The notes under the pieces were generated by a model. That model saw nothing but the letters and a program-made list of their open reading frames with translations, had not been told where the DNA came from and made no database searches. 64,000 nt of DNA, taken from Bacteroidota bacterium (GTDB lineage: Bacteria > Bacteroidota > Bacteroidia > Palsa-965). The stretch lies in contig VBWE01000004.1 of NCBI GenBank assembly GCA_006218065.1, positions 1 through 64,000 on the forward strand, given 5' to 3'. This document shows positions 14,602 through 22,947 of this stretch, piece by piece. Both the position numbers and the translations under genes were made by a program. How positions within the stretch are numbered: position 1 is the first letter of the stretch; each line of letters starts with the position of its first letter.

Positions 14602-15423
14602 TTACGCTGTTTGTGCCGAAGCCTGCACGAGCGAATAAAAGAAAACCGCGTTGGGATCTTTCGAGCAGCGGTGCATTTCTTCACGCACTTTCGTTACGGT
14701 TTCTTCGGTAACATAACCCGCTTCGAGCAGGTTGGGCGCGCCGCTGAGCATAAGCTCCGACCAGTAGTCGATCATCTCCGCGCGTTTGGCGGGCTGCCGG
14801 TTGTCGAGGAAAAAAGTTTTTACCTGCGTGCGGATATTCACGTACCCGAGCGAAAGCAGCAGGTTGCCCAGCTTGGCGCCGATGAACGGATCTCCGCCCA
14901 TATCGTATTGCAGGTCGTTGAAACGCATCCAGTACTGCAAAACCGACGGGGAATACGGCTCGATGAAAAAGGTAGCGTTCAGGACTTCGGTCACGTACAC
15001 GGTACTGCCCGGCTGTAAAACGCGCCGGACTTCGGACAAAACTTTTTTCGGATCGGGAACATGTTCGAGCACCCAGCATAAAAATGCGCCGTCGAATTTT
15101 CCTTTGGAAGGAAGCGGCATGTCCTGCGCATCCATCTGCAGCAGCTCGAAACGGTTAGCCGCAACCGGGTTCTGGTCCAGGTTCTTCCGCGCGGCCTGCA
15201 ACTGCACGTCCGAAAAATCGATGCTCGTCAGGAAAAGATCCGGGAACCGGCGAAGCAATATCTGCGACTGCGCGCCAACCCCGCAGCCCACTTCCAGCAA
15301 CTGCTTCACGCCGGAAAGATCGATCTCCGAATACACGATGTTCTCGAGAAAACGTGCCTGCCGGTAAAGCCGTTCCTGCTCTCCGGAAGTAAAACCGTGT
15401 AAATATTTTTCAGATGCCGTCAT
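14602..15423 (-). CDS. Class I SAM-dependent methyltransferase
   Basis: 273 aa from the ATG at 15423; the open frame extends to 15540 but crosses a repeat and is less likely. The Rossmann motif I LLEVGCGVGAQS, motif II 'TSIDFSD' (acidic ribose contact), 'MDAQDMP' and motif IV 'FDGAFLCWVLEHVPDP' identify a UbiE/COQ5-like methyltransferase. The C-terminal ~100 residues form a separate cap. The substrate cannot be told. It is monocistronic, with a palindromic repeat upstream that separates it from glyS. Confidence 0.85.
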   Translation of the reverse strand: MTASEKYLHGFTSGEQERLYRQARFLENIVYSEIDLSGVKQLLEVGCGVGAQSQILLRRFPDLFLTSIDFSDVQLQAARKNLDQNPVAANRFELLQMDAQDMPLPSKGKFDGAFLCWVLEHVPDPKKVLSEVRRVLQPGSTVYVTEVLNATFFIEPYSPSVLQYWMRFNDLQYDMGGDPFIGAKLGNLLLSLGYVNIRTQVKTFFLDNRQPAKRAEMIDYWSELMLSGAPNLLEAGYVTEETVTKVREEMHRCSKDPNAVFFYSLVQASAQTA

Positions 15424-15480
15424 GCCAGCTATAAAATTATGATTCAGCAACAGGGAAGTAACCGGTGCAATAAATCTGTA

Positions 15481-15560
15481 TTTCGATTGCCGATTTTGGA
15501 TTATTGAGTTTACCAAGAGAAAAGAATCGGCAATCGCCAATCCAAAATCGCCAATCGAAA
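15481..15560. repeat. Palindromic intergenic repeat (family copy 1)
   Basis: A 22-nt arm at 15481-15502 (TTTCGATTGCCGATTTTGG...) pairs with 15539-15560 with one mismatch. The right side also carries a second AATCGGCAATCGCCAAT segment (15525-15541). A closely related arm pair occurs at 24344-24494. It is a dispersed palindromic element of the REP/MITE type, possibly acting as a terminator. Confidence 0.7.
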
Positions 15561-15563
15561 CGA

Positions 15564-17129
15564 TTACAGTTTCTGTAACAAAGACTTCATATTCACCCGT
15601 CCCTCGATAATATCCGCCAGCGCGCTGATCGCCACACGTTCCTGTTTCATCGAGTCGCGTTCGCGGATGGTGACCGTATTGTCTTCCAGCGTCTGGTGAT
15701 CCACCGTAATGCAGTACGGCGTACCGATGGCATCCTGGCGGCGGTAACGTTTGCCGATCGCGTCCTTTTCTTCACATACGCAGATATGATCATACTTGAG
15801 CAGGTCCATCACTTCGCGCGCTTTTTCGGGCAGGCCGTCTTTGTTGAGCAGCGGGAAAATGGCGGCTTTCACGGGAGCGAGTACCGGCGGAATGCGCAGG
15901 ACGACGCGTTCGCTGCCGTCTTCCAGCGTTTCTTCCGTGTAGGCATTCGATAACACAGCGAGGAACATACGATCCAGGCCGATGGATGTTTCCACCACGT
16001 AAGGCACGTAACTTTCATTCAGCTCGGGATCGAAGTACTGCAGTTTTTTGCCGGAATGTTTTTCGTGATTCGCCAAATCGAAATCTGTGCGCGAGTGAAT
16101 GCCTTCCAGTTCTTTGAAGCCGAACGGGAATTTGAATTCGATATCACAGGCCGCGTCAGCGTAGTGCGCCAGCTTAATATGATCGTGGAAACGGTAATTG
16201 CTTTCGCCCAGTCCGAGCGAGGCATGCCATTTCATGCGTGCGGTTTTCCAGTGCTCGTACCATTCTTTCTGCGTGCCGGGACGGATGAAGAACTGCATTT
16301 CCATCTGCTCGAATTCGCGCATGCGGAAAATAAACTGCCGCGCGACGATTTCATTACGGAATGCTTTCCCGGTTTGCGCGATGCCGAACGGAATTTTCAT
16401 GCGGCCGGTTTTCTGCACGTTCAGGAAATTCACGAAAATGCCCTGCGCCGTTTCGGGCCGCAGGTAAATGGTGCTCGCCGATTCGGCCACCGAGCCGAGC
16501 TGCGTGGCGAACATCAGGTTGAACTGGCGCACATCCGTCCAGTTGCGCGAACCGGAAACTTCGCAGGCAATCTCGAGATCGACGATGATCTGGCGAAGCG
16601 CATCCATGTCCGCTGCATCGAGTGCGGTTTTGAAGCGTGCGTTGGTCTCGTCTATTTTTTTCTGGTATTCGACCACGCGCGGATTGGTGCTGCGGTACAT
16701 GGCCTCATCGAAATTCTCGAAACGCTTGCGCGCTTTTTCCACTTCTTTTTCAATCTTCTCTTCCACTTTGGCCATCGCGTTTTCGATGAGGACGTCGGCG
16801 CGGTATCGTTTTTTCGAATCTTTATTGTCGATCAGCGGATCGCTGAAGGCGTCCACATGTCCCGAAGCTTTCCAGGTGGTGGGGTGCATAAAAATAGCCG
16901 CATCGATGCCCACGATATTTTCGTTGAGCAGCACCATGGATTTCCACCAGTATTCGCGGATGTTTTTCTTCAGTTCCATCCCGTTCTGGCCGTAATCGTA
17001 CACGGCGCTCAGGCCGTCGTAAATCTCGCTGGAAGGGAAAATGAAACCGTATTCTTTGCTGTGGGAAATGACGTTTTTAAAGAGATCTTCCCCGCTTAAG
17101 GCTTTGGTTTTTATGCTTGTTTCGGACAT
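15564..17129 (-). CDS. glyS: Glycyl-tRNA synthetase (dimeric type)
   Basis: 521 aa, a class II aminoacyl-tRNA synthetase of the alpha2 type that charges tRNA-Gly. Visible are the N-terminal motif 1 region (YGFIFPSSEIYDGL, DYGQNGMELK), a Lys/Glu-rich insertion (about 112-185), motif 2 (GKAFRNEIVARQFIFRMREF with EQMEMQFF), motif 3 (VVETSIGLDRMFLAVL) and the C-terminal anticodon-binding domain (APVKAAIFPLL ... DAIGTPYCITVDHQ). Length is normal for a short bacterial dimeric GlyRS. A -7 box ends only 4 nt before the ATG, so the mRNA may be leaderless. Confidence 0.97.
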   Translation of the reverse strand: MSETSIKTKALSGEDLFKNVISHSKEYGFIFPSSEIYDGLSAVYDYGQNGMELKKNIREYWWKSMVLLNENIVGIDAAIFMHPTTWKASGHVDAFSDPLIDNKDSKKRYRADVLIENAMAKVEEKIEKEVEKARKRFENFDEAMYRSTNPRVVEYQKKIDETNARFKTALDAADMDALRQIIVDLEIACEVSGSRNWTDVRQFNLMFATQLGSVAESASTIYLRPETAQGIFVNFLNVQKTGRMKIPFGIAQTGKAFRNEIVARQFIFRMREFEQMEMQFFIRPGTQKEWYEHWKTARMKWHASLGLGESNYRFHDHIKLAHYADAACDIEFKFPFGFKELEGIHSRTDFDLANHEKHSGKKLQYFDPELNESYVPYVVETSIGLDRMFLAVLSNAYTEETLEDGSERVVLRIPPVLAPVKAAIFPLLNKDGLPEKAREVMDLLKYDHICVCEEKDAIGKRYRRQDAIGTPYCITVDHQTLEDNTVTIRERDSMKQERVAISALADIIEGRVNMKSLLQKL

Positions 17130-17133
17130 GGGG

Positions 17134-17141
17134 CAAAGGTA
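17134..17141 (-). promoter_or_regulatory. -7 box (TACCTTTG) of glyS
   Basis: On the minus strand TACCTTTG ends 4 nt before the glyS ATG (17129). If transcription starts the usual few nt after the box, the mRNA would be leaderless or nearly so. Confidence 0.5.
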
Positions 17142-17219
17142 TGCTTAACGATTCAAAATTCAATATTCAAAATTCAGCGGGCGAATTTCCGGGTGGAATT
17201 TTTGAATATGAATATTGCA

Positions 17220-17780
17220 TCATAAAGTCCTTCGCATCACCGGCCTCCCCGCCGACCTGCGCGCCACTTCCGTAAATCCCGCCGCGGAATACGAAGACGC
17301 AATTCCCGTGTACGCAAACACGTCCGGCATCTCGCCTTTCTGCGGAATCACCGGGTAACCTTCCACGATGTTCGCGCCGTTTTTTTTCGCGAAAGCGGCG
17401 GCTTCTTTTAATAATTCCACCGACAAACCTTTGCGCCGCCAGTTTTTATCGATGAATAAACAAGTGATCGACCATACCGGCTGATCGTCGACCGGTTTCA
17501 GTATCCGTGAATTTTCGAGGCGCACGAAAACACTCCGCGGTGCCACCGCACACCAGCCCACAGCCTGTTTTTCATGAAAAGCGATTATTCCCGCCGGCTG
17601 CCCGCTTCGCGCGATTTCGTGCATGGCTTTTTTATTTCCTTCGCCTTTCAGGCGTGCATAATCGCTGCTTTTCAGCCGGGGCGTCATGCACCAGCATCCG
17701 CCGCAGGCTCCGCGTTCGCCGAACAGTTTTTCAAAATCGGGCCAGGTTTTTTCGTTTAAGGGTTGAAATGTAAAATGCAT
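17220..17780 (-). CDS. GNAT family N-acetyltransferase
   Basis: 186 aa. The GNAT motif A strand and pyrophosphate loop are visible as SITCLFIDKNWRRKGLSVEL, with 'QAVGWCAVAPR' before it and the motif B helix after it (ELLKEAAAFAKKNGA). The N-terminal 'ACGGCWCMTPRL' is typical of a Bacteroidota/actinobacterial GNAT subgroup. The acceptor substrate is unknown. It stands alone; the region between it and glyS holds AT-rich inverted segments built on AAAATTCAATATTCAAAATT. Confidence 0.85.
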   Translation of the reverse strand: MHFTFQPLNEKTWPDFEKLFGERGACGGCWCMTPRLKSSDYARLKGEGNKKAMHEIARSGQPAGIIAFHEKQAVGWCAVAPRSVFVRLENSRILKPVDDQPVWSITCLFIDKNWRRKGLSVELLKEAAAFAKKNGANIVEGYPVIPQKGEMPDVFAYTGIASSYSAAGFTEVARRSAGRPVMRRTL

Positions 17781-17848
17781 TTCTTTTTAAAAAATTACGT
17801 TGCTGTATTAGCTGTATCTGTCGTGCACTATCTTTTGTTTCCTGCTGA

Positions 17849-18754
17849 TCAGGAGGTTTTCTTTTTGTAAACCAGGTCGAATTGCGTGAACCAGGTTTTC
17901 CCTTCATCGTTACTGGCCTCGCCGAACTGGCGGACGCTGCCGTCGGCATTGGGCGTAAACGTCATGCGACGGACCTGGAAACTTCCGCCGGGCTGCTTCA
18001 TGTTGTCGGTGGTCACGATCATGCTGCCGTTTTTCATGCCGCCTTTGTAAATAGTTTGATGCGCTTTGTCGTCCACCCAGATTTGTATCCATTGCTTCGC
18101 CAGCGTATCGTACACATTAAAACTTTTGCCTTCACCGCCATACCCGTCCGTCCAGTTCTCAAAAATCACGCAGCTGCCGAGGATGAGCTGAACGCTGCTG
18201 GTTCCTGAAAACGCATTGTTCGATGCATTAAAAACTGTCCATTCCCCGATCCAGAAATCGAACTGGCGCGCTTCGGGAATTGCGGTGCAGGGTTCGAATA
18301 CTTTTCGCGCACCAGCGGCGATTTTTTTGAAACGTTCATTTTCCGCATACACCCGCGCGGTTTCGCTCGCCTTCAGCAATCCGTACTGCGGCAGCCCGGC
18401 GTTAATTGATTTCTCCAGCCAGGCCAGGCTGCTGTCGGTCATGTTTTTCAGCGCGAAAGCATCCGCCAGGTTCAGCATCACCACCGGGTTATTCCCGATC
18501 GAAACCGCTTTGCGCAAATGCAGGATAGCGCCGTTGTAATCGTTCAGTTTTACTTTGCAGCGGCCGAGACGAAACTGGTACTGGCCGGTTTGCGGTTCTT
18601 TTTTCACCAATGCGCTGTACAGCGTCGATGCGTCTTTCCAGTTCCCGGCCTGGTAAAGCGAATCGGCTTTCCCGGGATCCTGCGCATGCACTGTGCAGGA
18701 GAAAAGGATTAAAATAAAAAGCATGTGAAAACAGTTCCGGCTGAGAGGCGCCAT
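17849..18754 (-). CDS. Secreted TPR protein with a DUF1579-like domain
   Basis: 301 aa. A signal peptide (MLFILILFSCTVHAQ, either from 18754 or from Met11 at 18724) is followed by about three TPR units (residues ~27-135: ADSLYQAGNWKDASTLYSAL, YQFRLGRCKVKLNDYNGAIL, VMLNLADAFALKNMTDSSLA). The C-terminal half has the pattern FDFWIGEWTVFNAS ... SVQLILGSCVIFENWTDG, a DUF1579-like beta-barrel seen in predicted lipocalin-like proteins. It should act in the periplasm or outside the cell. Function unknown; no operon partner. Confidence 0.75.
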   Translation of the reverse strand: MAPLSRNCFHMLFILILFSCTVHAQDPGKADSLYQAGNWKDASTLYSALVKKEPQTGQYQFRLGRCKVKLNDYNGAILHLRKAVSIGNNPVVMLNLADAFALKNMTDSSLAWLEKSINAGLPQYGLLKASETARVYAENERFKKIAAGARKVFEPCTAIPEARQFDFWIGEWTVFNASNNAFSGTSSVQLILGSCVIFENWTDGYGGEGKSFNVYDTLAKQWIQIWVDDKAHQTIYKGGMKNGSMIVTTDNMKQPGGSFQVRRMTFTPNADGSVRQFGEASNDEGKTWFTQFDLVYKKKTS

Positions 18755-18898
18755 AAAATCCAGGTTTGGTTTGACGCAGCTAAAATAACCGAGCGGCTGC
18801 CGGGAGAAACGTTAAAATACGGGAACGGGCAAGGCTTTGTTTAAACGGAAAATCGAACGGACAAATACAGCGATTGAAAATACCTGCCGGAAAGACAA

Positions 18899-19258
18899 TT
18901 ACTTCTTCGTCGCTTTCGGTTTCAGGCTTTTCACGTAAGCGAGGCTTTTTCCGAAGTCCGTTTTCAGCTTCGCAGGCGACAGCAGCAACTGGTCGGGTAC
19001 TTCCACGTATTCTTTCATGATGGTGCCGTGCGCTTCCATCAAACCGGTTTTTTGCTTTTTCATGAACGTATCGCGATCATCGGCGCTTAAACGGATGGCG
19101 AGTTTTCCTTCCGGGTTCATGAACGAGAACATGTTGCCGTTGCAGGACGTGTAAGGCATGGTGGCGCCTTTTAATTCGGCTTCGGGGAAAAACGAAACCA
19201 GCTTTTTGTAAAAGGCCAGCTTGTCCTGGTGAGCAAATCCGGGTTCTTTTTTAGCCAT
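18899..19258 (-). CDS. TfoX N-terminal-like small protein
   Basis: 119 aa, cytoplasmic. The region CNGNMFSFMNPEGKLAIRLS resembles the TfoX_N/YjbR-like fold (a strand with 'GNMF', then 'GKLAIRL'). The tail is Lys-rich. In other bacteria TfoX N-domains belong to competence regulators, but stand-alone versions are of unknown function. It is monocistronic and divergent from prs. Confidence 0.65.
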   Translation of the reverse strand: MAKKEPGFAHQDKLAFYKKLVSFFPEAELKGATMPYTSCNGNMFSFMNPEGKLAIRLSADDRDTFMKKQKTGLMEAHGTIMKEYVEVPDQLLLSPAKLKTDFGKSLAYVKSLKPKATKK

Positions 19259-19335
19259 GATTCCTGCGATTTTCCACTATTAAAATTACGGAAAGGTCCC
19301 GGAAAACCTGTTTTTATCGAAAAATACCCCCGGGC

Positions 19336-19366
19336 TTGCCCTGTTTGCGCCAAATCATTACATTTG
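19336..19366 (+). promoter_or_regulatory. Promoter of prs
   Basis: TTG at 19336-19338 and TACATTTG at 19359-19366, with a 20-nt spacer, fit the Bacteroidota consensus. The box lies downstream of the first in-frame ATG (19336), which rules that ATG out as the start. Confidence 0.6.
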
Positions 19367-19389
19367 CACCCCTTAAAAAGTCCAAAACA

Positions 19390-20322
19390 TTGGCCTCACA
19401 GGTTAAAATATTCGCAGGATCGGCTACCCAAAACCTGGCTGCCGACATCTCAGCCGCTTACGGGCAGCAGCTCGGCAAGCTCAACCTGCTGCGTTTCAGC
19501 GACGGCGAATTCCAGTGTTCTTTCGAGGAAACCGTGCGCGGAGCTACGGTTTTTCTTATCCAGTCAACCGTACCACCTACCGATAACCTGTTCGAAGTGC
19601 TGCTTATGGCCGACGCGGCCAAACGGGCTTCGGTAAAGGAAGTGATCGCCGTAATTCCGTATTTCGGCTTCGCCCGCCAGGATCGTAAAGATCAGCCGCG
19701 CGTGGCCATCGGCGCCAAGCTGGTTGCCGACCTGCTGGCTGCTTCCGGCGTTACCCGCGTGGTTACGATGGACCTGCACGCGGACCAGATACAGGGTTTC
19801 TTCAACGTGCCGGTGGACCACCTGTACGCCTCGACTGTTTTTCTTCCGTATATCGAAAGCCTGCACCTGGAAAACCTGACCATCGGCGCCCCGGATATGG
19901 GCGGATCAAAAAGGGCGAATGCGTATGCCAAGCACCTGAAATGCGAAATCGTGATCTGCTACAAGCAGCGTTCACGGGCCAATATCGTGGACAGCATTAC
20001 GGCTATCGGCGATATTGAAGGACGCAACATCGTACTCGTGGATGATATCATCGATACCGGCGGAACGCTTTGCAAGGCGGCCGATATGATGATGGATCGC
20101 GGCGCAGCCAGTGTGCGCGCCATGTGCACGCATGCCATTCTTTCAGGCAAAGCTTACGAGAACCTGGAAAAATCAAAAATTACCGAGCTCATCGTTACCG
20201 ATACCGTTCCGCTGAAACAGCAGAGCAGCAAGATCAAGGTACTGTCGGTCGCCACACTTTTTGCAGACGTGCTGCACCGCGTGGTGAGCTACGAATCGAT
20301 CAGTTCGCATTTTATCATGTAA
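19390..20322 (+). CDS. prs: Ribose-phosphate pyrophosphokinase
   Basis: 310 aa. It makes PRPP from ribose-5-phosphate and ATP for purine, pyrimidine, His, Trp and NAD synthesis. Visible are LLRFSDGEFQCSFEETVRG, the catalytic flexible-loop region YFGFARQDRKDQPR, the MDLHADQIQGFF metal site and the PRPP-binding loop NIVLVDDIIDTGGT. The start is a TTG at 19390 (L/M-ASQVKIFAG), chosen because homologues begin there and because the -7 box lies at 19359-19366; the upstream ATG would precede the promoter. The next gene (rplY) begins 72 nt later behind a hairpin. Confidence 0.95.
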   Translation: MASQVKIFAGSATQNLAADISAAYGQQLGKLNLLRFSDGEFQCSFEETVRGATVFLIQSTVPPTDNLFEVLLMADAAKRASVKEVIAVIPYFGFARQDRKDQPRVAIGAKLVADLLAASGVTRVVTMDLHADQIQGFFNVPVDHLYASTVFLPYIESLHLENLTIGAPDMGGSKRANAYAKHLKCEIVICYKQRSRANIVDSITAIGDIEGRNIVLVDDIIDTGGTLCKAADMMMDRGAASVRAMCTHAILSGKAYENLEKSKITELIVTDTVPLKQQSSKIKVLSVATLFADVLHRVVSYESISSHFIM

Positions 20323-20351
20323 TTCAGTTAATCATCATAATTAAAACCAAA

Positions 20352-20379
20352 ACCCTCCTGCGTTAAAACTCCGGAGGGT
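20352..20379 (+). promoter_or_regulatory. Leader hairpin between prs and rplY
   Basis: ACCCTCC (20352-20358) and GGAGGGT (20373-20379) pair over 7 bp with a 14-nt loop, just upstream of AAACCAAAACCAAAATG. No T run follows, so this looks like an mRNA leader or processing hairpin rather than a terminator. Confidence 0.4.
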
Positions 20380-20394
20380 AAAACCAAAACCAAA

Positions 20395-21036
20395 ATGAAA
20401 TCAGTAGCTATGAGCGGTTCGCTTCGCGCGAACGTAGGGAAAAAAGATGCCAAAGCGCTGAGGAAACAGGGTATGGTACCGTGTGTGCTTTACGGTGGGA
20501 AAGAACAGATCCAGTTTGCAATTCCGCAATTGCAGATGAGCAAGTTCGTGGTCACCCCGGAAGCCGCTACGGTAAAAATCGATCTCGGCGAACGCCAGGT
20601 TGAAGCCGTACTTCATGACCTGCAGTTGCATCCCGTTACTGACGCCTTCCTCCATGCCGATTTCCTCGAAATCGTTCCCGGGAAGCCTGTAACTATCAGT
20701 GTACCTGTCGTATTTCTCGGCAGTTCCGAAGGTGTGAAAGCCGGCGGTAAACTCACCCGCAAAATGCGCAAAGTAAAAGTGCGCGGCCTCGCGGAAGACC
20801 TGCCCCAGAACATCGAGATCAACATCGAAAAGCTGAACATCGGCGATTCGGTTCGTGTTGGTGATCTTCGTTCGGACAAGCTTTCGTTCCTCGACAACGA
20901 GAACATGACCATCGTATCGGTGAAAATGTCGCGTAACGTGGAAGAAACTCCCGCCGCAACAACAGCAGCACCGGCAGCCGCTGCAGCAGCGCCCGCCGCC
21001 GCCAAGACCGATGCCAAGGCTCCCGCGAAGAAGTAA
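20395..21036 (+). CDS. rplY: 50S ribosomal protein L25 / general stress protein Ctc
   Basis: 213 aa. The N-terminal L25 beta-barrel that binds 5S rRNA is seen in RKQGMVPCVLYGG ... ATVKIDLGERQVEAVLHDLQ, HPVTDAFLHADFLEI. The C-terminal TL5/Ctc domain follows (ISVPVVFLGSSEGVKAGGKL ... RKVKVRGLAEDLPQNIEI). The last ~35 residues are an Ala/Pro/Thr-rich low-complexity tail ending in KAPAKK, an extension common in Bacteroidota. prs-ctc-pth is a conserved gene order in many bacteria. A terminator follows. Confidence 0.95.
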   Translation: MKSVAMSGSLRANVGKKDAKALRKQGMVPCVLYGGKEQIQFAIPQLQMSKFVVTPEAATVKIDLGERQVEAVLHDLQLHPVTDAFLHADFLEIVPGKPVTISVPVVFLGSSEGVKAGGKLTRKMRKVKVRGLAEDLPQNIEINIEKLNIGDSVRVGDLRSDKLSFLDNENMTIVSVKMSRNVEETPAATTAAPAAAAAAPAAAKTDAKAPAKK

Positions 21037-21058
21037 TATTCCGCGAACCAAAAAGGAT

Positions 21059-21090
21059 AAAGAGGCTTCCGTTTCCGGGAGCCTCTTTTT
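21059..21090 (+). terminator. Terminator after rplY
   Basis: AAAGAGGCTTCC (21059-21070) pairs with GGGAGCCTCTTT, followed by TT, around the loop GTTTCC. It is a typical Rho-independent terminator, so pth is probably transcribed separately. Confidence 0.85.
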
Positions 21091-21126
21091 TATAAGATAT
21101 TTGTTGCAGAAACACGCGACCCGGTC

Positions 21127-21690
21127 ATGAAATACCTCATTGCAGGTCTTGGAAATATCGGCGAAGAATACGCACACACCCGGCATAATATCGGCTTTGA
21201 TATACTGGATGCCTGGGCGAAATCGGTGGAGGTGAAATTCCGCACCGACCGCCTGGCCGATGTGGCCGAATGCAGGTTCAAAGGCCGCACATTCGTGCTG
21301 ATCAAACCATCGACTTACATGAACCTGAGCGGCAAGGCGGTGAACTACTGGCTGCAGGCGGAAAAGATACCGGTGGAAAACCTGGTGGTTATCCTGGACG
21401 ATGTGGCGCTTCCTCTCGGATCTATCCGCCTGAAAGGGCAGGGCGGCGACGGCGGGCACAACGGCCTGACCAGCATACAGGAAACGCTCGGCACAACGAA
21501 CTACGCGCGCCTGCGTTTCGGCGTGGGCAATAATTACCCCAAAGGCGCGCAGGTGGACTACGTACTCGGCAAATGGTCGAAAGAAGAATGGAACGCGCTG
21601 CCCCCGCGCATGGCCCTCGCCATCGATGCCATAAAAGCATTCGGAACGATCGGGATTTCCCTGGCGATGACGAATTATAACAATAAATAA
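21127..21690 (+). CDS. pth: Peptidyl-tRNA hydrolase
   Basis: 187 aa. It releases peptides from prematurely dropped peptidyl-tRNAs in the cytoplasm. The signature is complete: LIAGLGNIGEEYAHTRHNIG with Asn10 and catalytic His20, VLIKPSTYMNLSG, VILDDVALPLGSIRLK and GGDGGHNGLTSI. Length is normal. The last codons (for TNYNNK) lie inside the stem of its own terminator. Confidence 0.97.
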   Translation: MKYLIAGLGNIGEEYAHTRHNIGFDILDAWAKSVEVKFRTDRLADVAECRFKGRTFVLIKPSTYMNLSGKAVNYWLQAEKIPVENLVVILDDVALPLGSIRLKGQGGDGGHNGLTSIQETLGTTNYARLRFGVGNNYPKGAQVDYVLGKWSKEEWNALPPRMALAIDAIKAFGTIGISLAMTNYNNK

Positions 21691-21720
21691 GCGGGCGAGA
21701 CCGCTTATTTATTGTTATAA
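21675..21720 (+). terminator. 20-bp perfect terminator overlapping the pth stop codon
   Basis: Arms 21675-21694 and 21701-21720 pair perfectly with a 6-nt loop and extend by two further A-T pairs. The pth TAA (21688-21690) is inside the left arm, so translating ribosomes cover it. Confidence 0.85.
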
Positions 21721-21807
21721 TTTGTTGGACCAGATGCTCCGTACGGGCGGGATATTGTTCCGCCCTATGAAATCCCAAGCCCCCGGAAAAATCCCTACCT
21801 TTCCCTT

Positions 21808-22014
21808 ATGGCATCGAAAATCACCATCACCAAAAACGGCCCAATCCACGTACAGGGCGATTTCGAAATCTGCGACCCGAACGGAAACACCTTCGACCTG
21901 GGCGGAAAAGACGCCTGGTTATGCCGCTGCGGGCAAAGCGAGAAAAAACCGTTCTGCGACGGGAAGCACAAAGCCTGCGGTTTTGTTTCGGAGGTATCGG
22001 CCGAAAAACGCTGA
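21808..22014 (+). CDS. CDGSH iron-sulfur domain protein
   Basis: 68 aa. The motif CRCGQSEKKPFCDGKH supplies the three Cys (39, 41, 50) and one His (54) that bind a redox-active [2Fe-2S] cluster in mitoNEET-type proteins. It is one short domain with no membrane anchor, so it is cytoplasmic. It lies just upstream of the sulfur-handling TauE/MBL-rhodanese pair but has its own spacing, and a -7 box separates them. The electron partner is unknown. Confidence 0.93.
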   Translation: MASKITITKNGPIHVQGDFEICDPNGNTFDLGGKDAWLCRCGQSEKKPFCDGKHKACGFVSEVSAEKR

Positions 22015-22062
22015 AACTTCGGCGTAAATCGTGTTTCTCCCCGCAATTCGGGGCTTCTGTCG

Positions 22063-22070
22063 TAATTTTG
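22063..22070 (+). promoter_or_regulatory. -7 box (TAATTTTG) of the TauE/MBL operon
   Basis: TAATTTTG matches TAnnTTTG. The predicted leader runs to the ATG at 22112 and contains a small CCCGG/CCGGG hairpin at about 22084-22099. Confidence 0.5.
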
Positions 22071-22111
22071 CACAAACAAAAGCCCGGTTATCGCCGGGTA
22101 CCCTGTATTTG

Positions 22112-22918
22112 ATGGAGTGGTTGGCTTATCCTGCAGCAATTATCATGGGCATCCTGCTCGGCCTGCTCGGCGGCGGCGGCTCGGTACTTACTCTTCCTAT
22201 CCTGGTGTACCTGCTTCATATTCCCACCGGCATGGCCACGACGTATTCCATGTTCGTTGTTGGCGTTTCGGCATGCGCAGGAGCCGTAAACTATATCATC
22301 AAAAAAGAAGTCAGCTGGAGAGCCGTACTGGTTTTCGGTATTCCCTCTGTATTGTCGATCTATTTTGCCCGTAAAATCGTATTTCCTGCGCTGCCGTCCA
22401 TCATTAAGATTCTCGGCTGGCCGGTGAGCAAGGACACGCTGCTGATGATGATATTCGCGGCATTCATGCTGCTGGCTTCCTGGTCGATGATCCGGAAGCG
22501 GAAATCGGGCATGCCCAGCGAGCCGGGTGAAGCAAAGGTGCAGGATGCACGTTATATCCTGCTGCTGCTGGAAGGCATTGCCGTGGGCATGATCGTGGGG
22601 CTGATCGGGGCGGGGGGCGGATTCCTGATCATCCCGGCGCTGGTCATCCTGATGCAACTGCCCATGAAAAAAGCCGTAGGAACCTCGCTGACGCTTATTT
22701 TTATAAATTCCCTGCTGGGATTTCTCAGCGATCTGCAGAATGCGGTTGTGATCGACTGGAAGATGCTGCTCATCTTCACCGGCTTTGCATTTGCGGGCAT
22801 CGTAGGAGGGACTTTGCTTTCGCGGAAGATCGAAGGAGAACGGCTCCGGCCGCTTTTCGGCTGGTTTATTCTGGCTATGGGACTGCTAATCATCACAGAA
22901 GAGTTAATTTTGAAGTGA
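22112..22918 (+). CDS. TauE/SafE (TSUP) family membrane transporter
   Basis: 268 aa with about eight membrane helices in two halves. The repeated family motifs are 'GILLGLLGGGGSVLTLPILV' near the N-terminus and 'GMIVGLIGAGGGFLIIPALV' in the second half. TSUP proteins export sulfite or organosulfonates or move other sulfur anions. The MBL-rhodanese gene starts 29 nt after its stop, which supports a sulfur role. The start at 22112 is preferred over an open extension to 22031 because the extension covers the promoter. Confidence 0.9.
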   Translation: MEWLAYPAAIIMGILLGLLGGGGSVLTLPILVYLLHIPTGMATTYSMFVVGVSACAGAVNYIIKKEVSWRAVLVFGIPSVLSIYFARKIVFPALPSIIKILGWPVSKDTLLMMIFAAFMLLASWSMIRKRKSGMPSEPGEAKVQDARYILLLLEGIAVGMIVGLIGAGGGFLIIPALVILMQLPMKKAVGTSLTLIFINSLLGFLSDLQNAVVIDWKMLLIFTGFAFAGIVGGTLLSRKIEGERLRPLFGWFILAMGLLIITEELILK

Positions 22919-22947
22919 AATTCCGGTAAACCACACATCACCGTAAT

